Assembly (NCBI RefSeq): GCF_042466685.1 | Contig: NZ_CP170448.1 | Coordinates: forward strand, 1,178,001-1,242,000 | Reading direction: 5' to 3' | DNA from: Vreelandella sp042466685 | Lineage (GTDB): Bacteria; Pseudomonadota; Gammaproteobacteria; Pseudomonadales; Halomonadaceae | DNA length: 64,000 nt | The notes under the pieces: model-generated | Databases searched by the model: none | What the model was told of the DNA's origin: nothing | The model's input: the letters and a program-made list of their open reading frames with translations, nothing else | Shown: positions 34,437 to 45,375 of the stretch, piece by piece | Layout of the letters: the number at the start of each line of letters is the position of its first letter | Position numbering within the stretch: position 1 is the first letter of the stretch | Program-made: the position numbers and the translations under genes

Positions 34437-36431
34437 GTGTTTGGAAAACTCACGTTAGAGTCAATTCCCTACCACGAGCCGATCATCATGGTCGTCGCGG
34501 CCTTTATGGCCATTGGTGGGGTTGCACTGTTTGGTTTAATCACCTATTACCGTAAATGGGGCTGGCTATGGAACGAGTGGTTTACCTCCGTCGACCATAA
34601 AAAGCTCGGTATCATGTACTTCATCGTCGCCCTGGTGATGCTGCTGCGCGGCTTCTCGGATGCGATAATGATGCGCACCCAGTTGGCGATGGCCGCCGGG
34701 GATGCAGCGGGCTATTTGCCGCCACACCACTACGATCAGATCTTTACTGCCCACGGCGTGATCATGATCTTCTTTGTCGCCATGCCCATGGTCATTGGCC
34801 TCATGAACCTAGTGGTGCCGCTGCAAATTGGTGCTCGCGACGTTGCCTTCCCTTTCCTGAATAACTTAAGTTTTTGGCTGTTTGCGGTCTCTGCGATACT
34901 GGTCAATATTTCGCTGGTAGTGGGGGAGTTCGCAGCTACCGGCTGGCTCGCTTACGCGCCGTTATCGGGGATAGAGTTTAGTCCCGGCGTGGGGGTCGAT
35001 TACTGGATATGGGCGTTGCAGATATCCGGTATAGGCACCACGCTCACCGGTATTAACTTCTTCGTGACCATCATTAAAATGCGCACCAAAGGCATGACGA
35101 TGTTCCGCATGCCGATCTTCACCTGGACATCGCTGTGTGCCAATGTGCTGATCATCGCTTCCTTCCCGATTTTGACCGCGACCATCGCGCTGTTAACCCT
35201 GGATCGCTATTTGGGTATGCACTTCTTCACCAATGATTTTGGCGGCAACATGATGATGTACGTCAATCTCATCTGGGCCTGGGGCCACCCGGAAGTCTAT
35301 ATCCTGATTCTGCCAGCCTTTGGCGTGTTCTCTGAAGTGATTGCGACCTTTGCTCGTAAGCGGCTATTCGGCTACGCCACCATGGTGTGGGCGACCATTT
35401 CGATCACCTTGCTCTCGTTTGTGGTTTGGTTGCACCACTTTTTCACCATGGGAGCGGGCGCCAACGTCAACGCCTTCTTCGGCATTATGACAATGATCAT
35501 CGCCATCCCTACCGGGGTGAAAGTGTTCAACTGGCTGTTCACCATGTTCCGCGGCAGTCTGGAGCTGACGTCGCCGGTGCTGTGGACGCTGGGCTTTATT
35601 ATTACCTTTACCCTAGGCGGTATGACCGGCGTTATGCTGGCGGTGCCCGCGGCTAACTTTGTGCTGCATAACAGCCTGTTCGTTATTGCCCACTTCCACA
35701 ACGTTATTATCGGCGGCGTGGTGTTCGGCATGATGGCGGGGCTTACCTATTGGTTCCCCAAAGCGTTCGGCTTCACGCTCAGCGAAAAGTGGGGCAAACG
35801 CTCATTCTGGTGCTGGTTTATCGGCTTCTATGTCGCCTTTATGCCGCTCTACGTGCTGGCCTTCTTTGGTGCCGTACGCCGCATGCAGTCTTATCCCAAC
35901 ACTGAGTGGCAGCCGTGGATGATTCTGGCCTGGGTTGGTGCGGTGATCATCATGTTGGGCATTGTCTGCACCATTATTCAGTTCTGGGTCAGCATCCGCG
36001 ACCGCAAGCAAAATGCGGATGTCACTGGTGACCCCTGGGATGGCCGTACCCTGGAGTGGTCAACCTCTTCACCTGCACCGTTCTACAACTTTGCGCGCCT
36101 ACCGGAAGTGGGTGATATCGATAGCTTCTGGTCGCAAAAACAGCGTAGCAACGAGCAGTTGGAAGAAGCCCCCTACACCGATATCCATATGCCGCGTAAT
36201 ACCGTGGCCGGGCCGGTTATCAGCTTCTTTGCACTGGTCATCGGTTTTGCCCTGGTATGGCATATCTGGTGGTTAGCCGGCGTCGGCGCTGTGGGTGTAT
36301 TCGTCAGCTTTATGGCGCGTGTGTTTAACGACGATATCGACTACTACGTTCCTGCTGCTGAAGTTGAGCGCATCGAACGTGAGCATCAACTCAAATGTGA
36401 ACAAAAACTAGGCGTGGAGGCGCAAGCGTAA
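34437..36431 (+). CDS. cyoB: Cytochrome o ubiquinol oxidase subunit I
   Basis: The protein has 664 aa, the normal length, with about 15 membrane helices. Heme-copper ligands are visible: TAHGVIMIFF, WAWGHPEVYILILP (CuB His with the Tyr cross-link partner), VWLHHFFTMG (two CuB His), and AHFHNVIIGG (heme ligands). It is the catalytic proton-pumping subunit that reduces oxygen to water with ubiquinol electrons. The start is a GTG at 34437, three bases after cyoA. Confidence 0.96.
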   Translation: MFGKLTLESIPYHEPIIMVVAAFMAIGGVALFGLITYYRKWGWLWNEWFTSVDHKKLGIMYFIVALVMLLRGFSDAIMMRTQLAMAAGDAAGYLPPHHYDQIFTAHGVIMIFFVAMPMVIGLMNLVVPLQIGARDVAFPFLNNLSFWLFAVSAILVNISLVVGEFAATGWLAYAPLSGIEFSPGVGVDYWIWALQISGIGTTLTGINFFVTIIKMRTKGMTMFRMPIFTWTSLCANVLIIASFPILTATIALLTLDRYLGMHFFTNDFGGNMMMYVNLIWAWGHPEVYILILPAFGVFSEVIATFARKRLFGYATMVWATISITLLSFVVWLHHFFTMGAGANVNAFFGIMTMIIAIPTGVKVFNWLFTMFRGSLELTSPVLWTLGFIITFTLGGMTGVMLAVPAANFVLHNSLFVIAHFHNVIIGGVVFGMMAGLTYWFPKAFGFTLSEKWGKRSFWCWFIGFYVAFMPLYVLAFFGAVRRMQSYPNTEWQPWMILAWVGAVIIMLGIVCTIIQFWVSIRDRKQNADVTGDPWDGRTLEWSTSSPAPFYNFARLPEVGDIDSFWSQKQRSNEQLEEAPYTDIHMPRNTVAGPVISFFALVIGFALVWHIWWLAGVGAVGVFVSFMARVFNDDIDYYVPAAEVERIEREHQLKCEQKLGVEAQA

Positions 36432-37051
36432 TGTCGACTGATACGCTAAATCATAGCTCGCACCACCCGGTAGAGCACGAAGAAGAGCATCACGATGCCT
36501 CGGGCACGAAACTGTTTGGTTTCTGGGTCTACTTAATGAGCGATTTGGTGATCTTCGGGTCACTGTTCGCCACTTACGCCGTGCTGATGAGAGGCACGGC
36601 GGGTGGGCCAACGGGCGCTGATATCTTTGAATTACCGTTGATCCTTTTCGGCACCTTTGCGCTGCTGATCAGTAGTTTCACCTTCGGCATGGGCGTTTTG
36701 GCCATGCATGCCAACCGTGTTGGCCAAGTGAAAGTATGGCTGATTATTACCTTTCTACTGGGCTTGTGCTTCCTGGGTATGGAGCTCTATGAATTCCAGC
36801 ATCTGATCCATGAAGGGTACGGTCCGGATCGCAGCGCCTTTTTGTCATCCTTCTTTACCCTAGTAGGTACACACGGGTTGCACGTTACGTTCGGCATGAT
36901 CTGGATTCTGGTGATGCTGGTACAGCTGTCGACCAAAGGGTTGAACGATATGACCCGGCCGAGGATTTTGTGCCTAAGCCTGTTCTGGCACTTCCTCGAT
37001 ATCGTCTGGATCTGTGTCTTCTCATTCGTCTATCTGATGGGAGTGCTGTGA
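36431..37051 (+). CDS. cyoC: Cytochrome o ubiquinol oxidase subunit III
   Basis: The protein has 206 aa with five membrane helices (from about residue 28). LFGFWVYLMSDLVIFGSLFA and GTHGLHVTFGMIWI, with the conserved Glu/His patches of subunit III, are seen. The start overlaps the last base of the cyoB stop. It stabilises the oxidase core and is not catalytic. Confidence 0.95.
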   Translation: MSTDTLNHSSHHPVEHEEEHHDASGTKLFGFWVYLMSDLVIFGSLFATYAVLMRGTAGGPTGADIFELPLILFGTFALLISSFTFGMGVLAMHANRVGQVKVWLIITFLLGLCFLGMELYEFQHLIHEGYGPDRSAFLSSFFTLVGTHGLHVTFGMIWILVMLVQLSTKGLNDMTRPRILCLSLFWHFLDIVWICVFSFVYLMGVL

Positions 37052-37052
37052 G

Positions 37053-37373
37053 ATGAGTGCAAGTTCAACCAATGCCCATGGCAGCGTTAAGTCGTATGTG
37101 ACAGGACTGGTATTGTCGCTGATACTGACCATTATCCCCTTTGCGGTGGTGATGAGTGGTGCTTTTAGCGTACTGGCTACCGTGATTGTGATCGCCGTGA
37201 CCGCCGTGCTGCAGATACTGGTACAGCTGGTCATGTTTATGCATATGAGTACCAAAGCCGACGAAGGCTGGAACCTGATGTCCTTCGTCTTCACACTGAC
37301 GGTTCTCGTCTTAGTGGTAGGAGGCTCGCTGTGGATCATGCAGCATCTGCATCTCAACATGATGATCGGCTGA
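37053..37373 (+). CDS. cyoD: Cytochrome o ubiquinol oxidase subunit IV
   Basis: The protein has 106 aa with three membrane helices (GLVLSLILTIIPFAVVMSG, ATVIVIAVTAVLQILVQ, FVFTLTVLVLVVGGSLWIM). The order and size match CyoD, which helps CuB assembly. Its 3' end overlaps cyoE by 43 bp. Confidence 0.94.
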   Translation: MSASSTNAHGSVKSYVTGLVLSLILTIIPFAVVMSGAFSVLATVIVIAVTAVLQILVQLVMFMHMSTKADEGWNLMSFVFTLTVLVLVVGGSLWIMQHLHLNMMIG

Positions 37374-38254
37374 TTTCAGCACCTAGCCGTTGGCGGGATC
37401 TGCTGGAACTGACCAAACCGGGCATTATCGGGGGCAACCTGATTGCTACGTTAGGCGGCTACTTTCTGGCCGCCCAGGGGCAGTTCGAGTGGCTCAGCTT
37501 TGTGGCGGTCATGGTGGGGATTGCATTAATCATTGCGTCGGGCTGTGCGTGTAATAACGTCATTGACCGCGATATTGATGCATTGATGGCGCGTACGCGC
37601 CATCGTCCCCTGGTCAGAGGCAGCATTTCCATCACCCAAGCGCTGGGCGTTTCGGCGCTGCTGGGGGTGTCGGGAGTGGTGTGTCTGGCGCTGGGCACCA
37701 ATGGGCTGACGGTTGCCCTGGCGGTGATTGGCTGGGGCGTGTATGTGGGGCTGTATAGCCTCTACATGAAGCGCCGTTCAGAGTACGGCACACTAGTGGG
37801 CAGCCTTTCCGGCGCCATGCCGCCGGTAGTGGGGTACTGCGCAGTGTCAGGTCAGTTCGACAGCGGTGCGATCATGCTGCTGGTGATTTTCTGCTTGTGG
37901 CAGATGCCGCACTCCTATGCCATTGCGATCTTCCGCTACGCTGATTATCAACGGGCATCGATTCCGGTACTGCCGGTGGTGCGCGGGGTCAAAATGGCCA
38001 AGCACCATATCCTGGGCTACATCGTAGCGTTTATTCCCGCCTCGCTGGCGCTAGGGCTGGCCAGCCAGGCGGGCGCGGGGTATCTGTGTGTGGCGCTGAC
38101 CATGGGCGGCTACTGGCTCTACCTGGCGCTGCGCGGCTACCGCTTAGACGACGATGTGCGCTGGGCCAAGAAGGTGTTTGGCGTCTCCATTTTGACCATC
38201 ACCGCGATGAGTTTAGTGATGGTGCTGGAAGCCATGGTGCCGATGCTGGTGTAA
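37331..38254 (+). CDS. cyoE: Protoheme IX farnesyltransferase (heme O synthase)
   Basis: The protein has 307 aa with about nine membrane helices. UbiA-superfamily motifs are NNVIDRDIDALMARTRHRPL (first Asp-rich site with the RPL signature) and YADYQRASIPVLPVVRG. It makes heme O for the oxidase encoded upstream. The start is GTG at 37331, with TAGGAGG six bases before it, inside cyoD. No nearer ATG is family-compatible, so the 43-bp overlap is real. Confidence 0.94.
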   Translation: MDHAASASQHDDRLISAPSRWRDLLELTKPGIIGGNLIATLGGYFLAAQGQFEWLSFVAVMVGIALIIASGCACNNVIDRDIDALMARTRHRPLVRGSISITQALGVSALLGVSGVVCLALGTNGLTVALAVIGWGVYVGLYSLYMKRRSEYGTLVGSLSGAMPPVVGYCAVSGQFDSGAIMLLVIFCLWQMPHSYAIAIFRYADYQRASIPVLPVVRGVKMAKHHILGYIVAFIPASLALGLASQAGAGYLCVALTMGGYWLYLALRGYRLDDDVRWAKKVFGVSILTITAMSLVMVLEAMVPMLV

Positions 38255-38285
38255 TACACTCACAGCGCCAGGCCCTCAACTAGAT

Positions 38286-38316
38286 GCCCCGAGGAAATAG
38301 CTCGGGGCGTTTTTTT
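38286..38316 (+). terminator. Terminator of the cyo operon
   Basis: An 8-bp GC stem GCCCCGAG/CTCGGGGC (38286-38293 with 38301-38308), a 7-nt loop, then seven T residues (38310-38316). Confidence 0.93.
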
Positions 38317-38375
38317 ATGGGGTAGATTATAGTGTTTTAGGTTTTTCGCTGGGAGATGGAAATTGTTGAATACTG

Positions 38376-38735
38376 TCAGTCTCTAATTCGCTTTTTCTTA
38401 AAGTAAAGAACAAACGAAAGTATAAGCATCAAAATATTAAATAACAATTCAAAGTAAATATATGCCATATAGCCTGGGCCACCATGCTCACGGCTAGCCA
38501 TGTGGAACACTTCATCATTAAAAATAAAGTCAGCATTTCCTAGGATTAGAAAAGAAAGCACTGCGACATATGGCCAAAAAATCCAACTTTTTCTAAACTT
38601 AGTTAATAATAAAAAAACACAAAGTAAAAAGGCTAGCATTAATAAGCTAGACTGGGGTGTTGTTACTTTATCTAAAACTTCAGAGTGTGCTATAGGTGTA
38701 AAAAATGAAATTGAGAATAATGTTAATAACTTCAT
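38376..38735 (-). CDS. Small membrane protein, candidate immunity protein for the PAAR-linked effector
   Basis: The protein has 119 aa. The N-terminus looks like a signal peptide (FSISFFTPIAHSEVL). Three more hydrophobic segments follow at about 30-47, 52-66 and 91-112, and a basic end (FKKKRIRD). No family is recognised. It overlaps the effector gene by four bases (ATGA), so it must be made with it. A membrane-bound immunity protein with periplasm-facing loops would suit a toxin that acts in the periplasm. The gene is AT-rich like the rest of the cassette. Function is inferred from position only. Confidence 0.7.
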   Translation of the reverse strand: MKLLTLFSISFFTPIAHSEVLDKVTTPQSSLLMLAFLLCVFLLLTKFRKSWIFWPYVAVLSFLILGNADFIFNDEVFHMASREHGGPGYMAYIYFELLFNILMLILSFVLYFKKKRIRD

Positions 38736-39292
38736 GGAAGTACCTCGACAGGAATAGCCTCTTTTGACATCCTGATAATTGTTTTTACAGTGTCAGTGTC
38801 CTTGTCTCCTAGCAAACCTCCACCTATATCAATACAGCCTGCAGAGCCAGGGAGAGAACCACCATGAAGGAAAAAGTTATCTCTACCATATAAATCGAAT
38901 TCAACTTCTTCTTGAGGATACAGCCTGATTCTCCAGTCACCCCAATCTCCATGTCTTAAATTTCGGTAGGCTCCCTTCAATAGCCCTGGGTCACTTAAAT
39001 CTTCTTCTCGAATTTCATAGCTTCCCACAGGCAAAGGTCCTTCCCAAGCGGCTCTTTGACATTCAATGGAGCTGTTATTTAAACACTCCCCATTGCCAGT
39101 TGTGGCATCTATAGTCATTGAGAAGCTGGGGGTGACAATAAATAATTTACCAATAGAAATGTGAAACTCAAACCTAATGACATGTTCTGCCACAATTTCG
39201 ACTGGTTGCGTGTTTTTATTACTTGTTGTTACTAGCTCTCCTATTTCTGCTAATAATTCAGTATCAATTAGCTGTAGTTCTGTATCATCCAC
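38732..39292 (-). CDS. Putative T6SS peptidoglycan effector with L,D-transpeptidase-like (DUF2778/Tlde1-type) domain
   Basis: The protein has 186 aa from a GTG start. AAAGGATAAG, which covers the PAAR stop codon, acts as ribosome binding site. The core shows WEGPLPVGSYEI (83-94), the GPIPxGxY-type strand of Tlde1/DUF2778 proteins, and HGGSLPGSAGCIDIG with His143 and Cys153 as the catalytic pair. There is no signal peptide, as expected for a cargo delivered by a secretion machine. Salmonella Tlde1 cuts mDAP-D-Ala in stem peptides and swaps D-amino acids. The upstream PAAR gene is five bases away. Homology is by motif; overall identity to Tlde1 is unknown. Confidence 0.78.
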   Translation of the reverse strand: MDDTELQLIDTELLAEIGELVTTSNKNTQPVEIVAEHVIRFEFHISIGKLFIVTPSFSMTIDATTGNGECLNNSSIECQRAAWEGPLPVGSYEIREEDLSDPGLLKGAYRNLRHGDWGDWRIRLYPQEEVEFDLYGRDNFFLHGGSLPGSAGCIDIGGGLLGDKDTDTVKTIIRMSKEAIPVEVLP

Positions 39293-39297
39293 AAGAC

Positions 39298-39792
39298 TTA
39301 TCCTTTAATAACTAATGAGACTTTTATTTTTTCAGGAGAATCATGATCTTGGACTAGGTGTGTTACACCATATTCATTGGTTTGACCGTATTCTTTCGTT
39401 CCATCTTTACGCACAACTACATACTTTTGATATGCAAAAGGAATTCCTCTGGGATCAAGAAGTTTTAATTTTTCGTTATACTTATTTTTTGTAATGTTTT
39501 TTAAATTTGAAAGCGAACTTCTCTCGCTACCAGTAGGGGCGCCAGTCTTGCTGCTAGAGCTAGCAATAACTTTTCCTCCACACGAAGTAGTGCTGCCATC
39601 TATAGCTGCAGGCAGTCCTTCAATTAGAAACCAACCTAGCCCTGATGTGATGGTAGCGCCACATGAGCATCTATCTCCCACTCTAGCAACTGGCGTACCG
39701 TCTAGGGTGCTTGAGTTAGCCCCTTCTACTACTTTATGGGGCCCACCTTTGCAGCTACATGCTACGAGGTCTCCTACTTTTGCTTGATCCAA
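39298..39792 (-). CDS. PAAR-domain protein with short C-terminal extension
   Basis: The protein has 164 aa. Residues 5-100 form a PAAR domain: GDLVACSCKGGPHKV, TPVARVGDRCSCGATI and IDGSTTSCGGKVIASSSSKTG, with Cys and His for zinc binding at the spike tip. A small beta domain follows at about 120-164 (YVVVRKDGTKEYGQTNEYG), which may hold cargo. PAAR proteins cap the VgrG spike of type VI secretion and recruit effectors. The gene starts a three-gene AT-rich unit. No other T6SS gene is in the window, so the machine must be encoded elsewhere. Confidence 0.88.
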   Translation of the reverse strand: MDQAKVGDLVACSCKGGPHKVVEGANSSTLDGTPVARVGDRCSCGATITSGLGWFLIEGLPAAIDGSTTSCGGKVIASSSSKTGAPTGSERSSLSNLKNITKNKYNEKLKLLDPRGIPFAYQKYVVVRKDGTKEYGQTNEYGVTHLVQDHDSPEKIKVSLVIKG

Positions 39793-39995
39793 TAGTATTC
39801 TCCTTTTGCTTCAATGGTACCTGAATGTACACAATACTTAGTGTATAAGCTTAAGTTAATAAAAAAAACCGTATTGTCTGGTTTTTCTATATCAGAAGGG
39901 TCTAAGTTTATTTTTCTTAGTGCTTTTGTGTAACCTTATGGCTAAGAGAATTTGCTAGACTAGAGTTAAGAGAAGATATGGTTACTAACCAACCA

Positions 39996-40011
39996 CCCCG
40001 AGCAGATAGCT
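39996..40011. repeat. Imperfect 16-bp direct repeat of the cyo terminator region, right side of effector cassette
   Basis: CCCCGAGCAGATAGCT (39996-40011) matches CCCCGAGGAAATAGCT (38287-38302, in the cyoE terminator) at 14 of 16 positions, same strand. The two copies bracket the AT-rich PAAR/effector/membrane-protein cassette. They could be insertion scars, or chance likeness of two terminator hairpins. Confidence 0.45.
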
Positions 40012-40066
40012 GCTTGGAACGGTTGGATTTTAGAAATAAAAGCTATTGACCTAGGTCTAGTCTATC

Positions 40067-42246
<2,180 letters not shown>

Positions 42247-42250
<4 letters not shown>

Positions 42251-43431
42251 ACAGGTGTCTCTAAGCAGTGACGGGTTTCCATGGCAATGCGGCCCTCTTC
42301 ATCGGTAGGGATTACCCATACCTGGGGGCCTTGGTGTCCAGCGCTATCCAACTTGCCCTCTTTGCCGCGGATAGTCGCTTCGTTAGCGGCGTTATCCAAC
42401 GCGAAGCCGAAGTGGGGCATCAGTGACAATACATGACGGCGCACGATGGGCGAGTTTTCGCCGATCCCTCCGGTGAAAATAACCCCATCGAGCTGGGGCA
42501 GCGCGCAGGAGAGCCCTGCTAGCGATTTAGCGATCCGGTAGCAGAATACTTCTATTGCCAACTGAGCAGTGGCGTGGCCCTGTTCGGATGCCTCCTCAAT
42601 TTCGCGCATATCGTTGGTTAAGCCTGAAAGCCCTAGTAGGCCGCTCTCTTTATTGAGCACGTCATCAATTTTGTCTAACGACCAGCCTAGTTGACGGTGC
42701 AGGTGGGCGTGCAGACCAGGGTCAACATCGCCACTGCGGGTGCCCATTACCAAGCCTTCCAAGGGGGTAAGACCCATGCTGGTGTCCTGGCTTTGATTGT
42801 TCCAAACCGCACTGGTGGAGCAGCCATTACCCAAGTGGGCGGTCAGCCAGCCGCCTGCGCCACGGCTACTCAGTTCACCGGTACGCTGGCTAACGTAAGC
42901 GTGGCTGGTGCCATGAAAGCCATAGCGGCGAATGCCATGCTCAGCGTAGAGTCTTTCAGGCAGAGCGTAACGGTAAGCACGCGGCGGCATGGTTTGGTGG
43001 AAAGCGGTATCAAACACGGCCACTTGGGGCAGCTCCGGAAAAACGTGCTGGGTCGCTGCAATGCCCGCCAAATTCGCGGGGTTATGCAGAGGGGCAAGCG
43101 CCGCGGTGGTTTGGATAGCCGCGATGACGCTATCGTCGATAAGTGCAGCTTGGGTGAAATGCTCGCCGCCATGCACGATGCGATGGCCCACCGCCGCTGG
43201 TAATCGTCCCTCCATACGCTCAAGAATGGCGTTAAGCGCTTGGGTATGGTCAGCCTCAGGAAGTGGCTGTGTAAAACGCTCACCGGCACTGTTTTTGCCC
43301 TTGAGGCGTGCTTCCTGGCTACCTAAGCGCTCTGCTATGCCTTCGAGTCGCGGTGCCTGAGGGTCTGAGTCAATCAACGCGTATTTAATCGAAGAGGAAC
43401 CGCAGTTAATTACCAGCACCGGTGCGTTCAT
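42247..43431 (-). CDS. ackA: Acetate kinase
   Basis: The protein has 394 aa. ASKHA-fold motifs are VLVINCGSSSIKYALID at the start, GHRIVHGGEHF, FDTAFHQTMP, RYGFHGTSH, TAHLGNGCS and FTGGIGENS. It converts acetyl phosphate and ADP to acetate and ATP. ACCTTTTCGCTAGGAGG upstream on the coding strand gives no strong extra promoter. With pta it is the first gene of a two-gene operon. Confidence 0.95.
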
Positions 43432-43621
43432 AAAAACCTTTTCGCTAGGAGGTTAGTGAGCAAAGAGATAGACTTTAGTTTAACATGCTGCGCTGCGGAA
43501 AAGCAGCGCCTGAATTTCGTTAGCCTTCTATGTAAAAGCGAGGCATGCTGGGCTATTGATGGCTACACGCCTGGTATTCACCTTACACCTTCTTACTCCC
43601 TTAATGAGCCGTTCTGTTCTT

Positions 43622-44542
43622 ATGTCAGCGTCCCCTTTGCCTAAACTACTGCCGCGTCACCTGGCCATTCTGTTAATGATGACCGTGGCCACTATGTTTG
43701 CCGCCAATCATGTCTCGGCGCGGCTGGCGTTTGATAACGGTACTGGGCTGTTACTGGCGGTATTAACCCGTTCAGGGGTTGCCTGCCTGATTTTGGTGGC
43801 ACTCGTTATCGTGCAGAAAAAGCGGCTCTGGCTGCCTGCGGGGAGTTGGCCTTGGCAGCTTGCGGTGGGGCTGCTAATCGCGATTCAGAGCGTTAGCCTC
43901 TACTCGGCCGTGGCCAGGCTGCCGGTGGTGATTGCGCTGCTACTGGTCAATACCTTTCCGATTCAACTGGCACTGCTCAGTTGGGCGCTGGGCGGTCCGC
44001 GGCCGACGCTGCGCAGCTGCCTGATTATGGGCACCATTCTAATCGGCTTACTGGTGGTGCTGGATATCCCTTCATGGATCGCCAGCGCCGATGGCATGGG
44101 GCCAGGGTGGATCGCGGGCATCGGGTTTGGATTGATGGCGGCCTTCGTCTTTGCCTGCGCGCTGTGGGTCACCGAACACCGCCTGGCGGGTGTGGGCAGC
44201 ACGCTGCGCAGCCTATTGACCATGCAAACGGTGTTTATCGTCATGATCATTGGCGGCATCGCCGGAGTGGTACCTGGAGGAATGAGCCTGCCGGATAACA
44301 GCACTGGCTGGCTTGGACTAACGCTTCTGGGCCTGCTGTATGGCTCGGCATTCTCAACGCTGTTTATTTTTGTGCCGCGACTCGATATGGCGCGCAACGC
44401 GCCGGTGATGAATATCGAACCGGTGGCCTCCTTGGTGCTGGGGTACTTCGTGTTGGGGCAAATGCTCAGCCCTGGCCAACTGGTCGGCGGGGCCGTCGTC
44501 GTTGGGGGAATTGTCGTGCTGAGTTTATCCAAGGGGCGGTAA
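43622..44542 (+). CDS. DMT superfamily (EamA) transporter
   Basis: The protein has 306 aa from the ATG at 43622. In-frame starts at 43604 (ATG) and 43556 (TTG) exist and none has a clear ribosome binding site, so the start is uncertain. There are about ten membrane helices and the two EamA repeats (from about residue 15 and 155). Such proteins export amino acids or other small metabolites; the substrate is not readable. It is divergent from ackA and monocistronic. Confidence 0.85.
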   Translation: MSASPLPKLLPRHLAILLMMTVATMFAANHVSARLAFDNGTGLLLAVLTRSGVACLILVALVIVQKKRLWLPAGSWPWQLAVGLLIAIQSVSLYSAVARLPVVIALLLVNTFPIQLALLSWALGGPRPTLRSCLIMGTILIGLLVVLDIPSWIASADGMGPGWIAGIGFGLMAAFVFACALWVTEHRLAGVGSTLRSLLTMQTVFIVMIIGGIAGVVPGGMSLPDNSTGWLGLTLLGLLYGSAFSTLFIFVPRLDMARNAPVMNIEPVASLVLGYFVLGQMLSPGQLVGGAVVVGGIVVLSLSKGR

Positions 44543-44619
44543 ATGTTTGCGTTCTCCATAGTTATGAATCACAATACAAAAGCGTAAGGAAACACTGTTT
44601 TTTAACTGAGGTACAAGCT

Positions 44620-45129
44620 ATGAAGATGTCTCTATTGTCACTTACATCGGCGGTACTCCTGGTAGGTGCAGGCGCATTTGCAACGAGTGCTCAAGCACAA
44701 CAGTCCTTCGGTTATCCGCAAGCTTACTTGGGTGGCGATGCCATGTTCTGGAGCCTGGATCCAGACAGGGGCTCTTCCCGTGATGACGTGGGCTTACGCC
44801 TGCGTGGCGGCGCTCAATTTAATGACTACTTTGCGCTGGAAGGGCATTTAGGCACGGGCGGTTCAGATGGTGGCGCTGATCTGGATCATTTAGCTGGCGC
44901 TTATGCAAAAGGGATTTTTCCGGTGGCGCCTGAAGTGCGGTTATACGGTTTAGCAGGCTTCACGGAAGTTGAGGTTAGTAATAACCGGGAGAGTGATTTC
45001 TCCTACGGTGGCGGCGCTGAAATGGACGTAGCTCCCAACTTGTCGGTGAATGCCGATTACATGCGCTACCTGGATAAATCTGACTACACCTTTGATGCGG
45101 CCAGCGTTGGTCTACGTTATCGGTTCTAA
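44620..45129 (+). CDS. Outer-membrane beta-barrel protein, OmpA-like/porin-type small barrel
   Basis: The protein has 169 aa with a signal peptide (cut near SAQAQQ). The mature sequence is built of alternating strands with Gly and aromatic residues (VGLRLRGGAQFNDYFALEG), and it ends in YRF, the usual C-terminal barrel signal. It fits the eight-stranded OmpA/OmpX-like class (outer membrane beta-barrel domain). No peptidoglycan-binding domain follows. A good terminator ends the unit at 45206. The specific role is unknown. Confidence 0.82.
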   Translation: MKMSLLSLTSAVLLVGAGAFATSAQAQQSFGYPQAYLGGDAMFWSLDPDRGSSRDDVGLRLRGGAQFNDYFALEGHLGTGGSDGGADLDHLAGAYAKGIFPVAPEVRLYGLAGFTEVEVSNNRESDFSYGGGAEMDVAPNLSVNADYMRYLDKSDYTFDAASVGLRYRF

Positions 45130-45176
45130 ATCGTTGGCTTGAAAGTGTAGCGAATCACTAAGCACTCAGTACTCAG

Positions 45177-45206
45177 CCCTGTGGCCTTTATGCCATGGGG
45201 TTTTTT
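45177..45206 (+). terminator. Terminator of the outer-membrane barrel gene
   Basis: A 9-bp stem with two G-U pairs (45177-45185 with 45192-45200), a 6-nt loop, then six T residues. Confidence 0.8.
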
Positions 45207-45375
45207 GTTTTTATAACTTGTTATGGCGCGTTGATGCAGTGAATAAGTACACATATATTGTTAGCAAGCTAATTAATTGTTAGACTAAAGTCCCCTATGC
45301 TATTTCCTACACGATACGCGCCCGTATAGAGGCGCTGGCCAGGCAGTTGCCTGGTGGCTAACAAGTGAGTTCTGC

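Noticed and set aside
39985..40030. Terminator for pta on the minus strand
   Set aside because: CCAACC/GGTTGG arms with a small inner stem are present, but the pairing is broken and there is no T tract.
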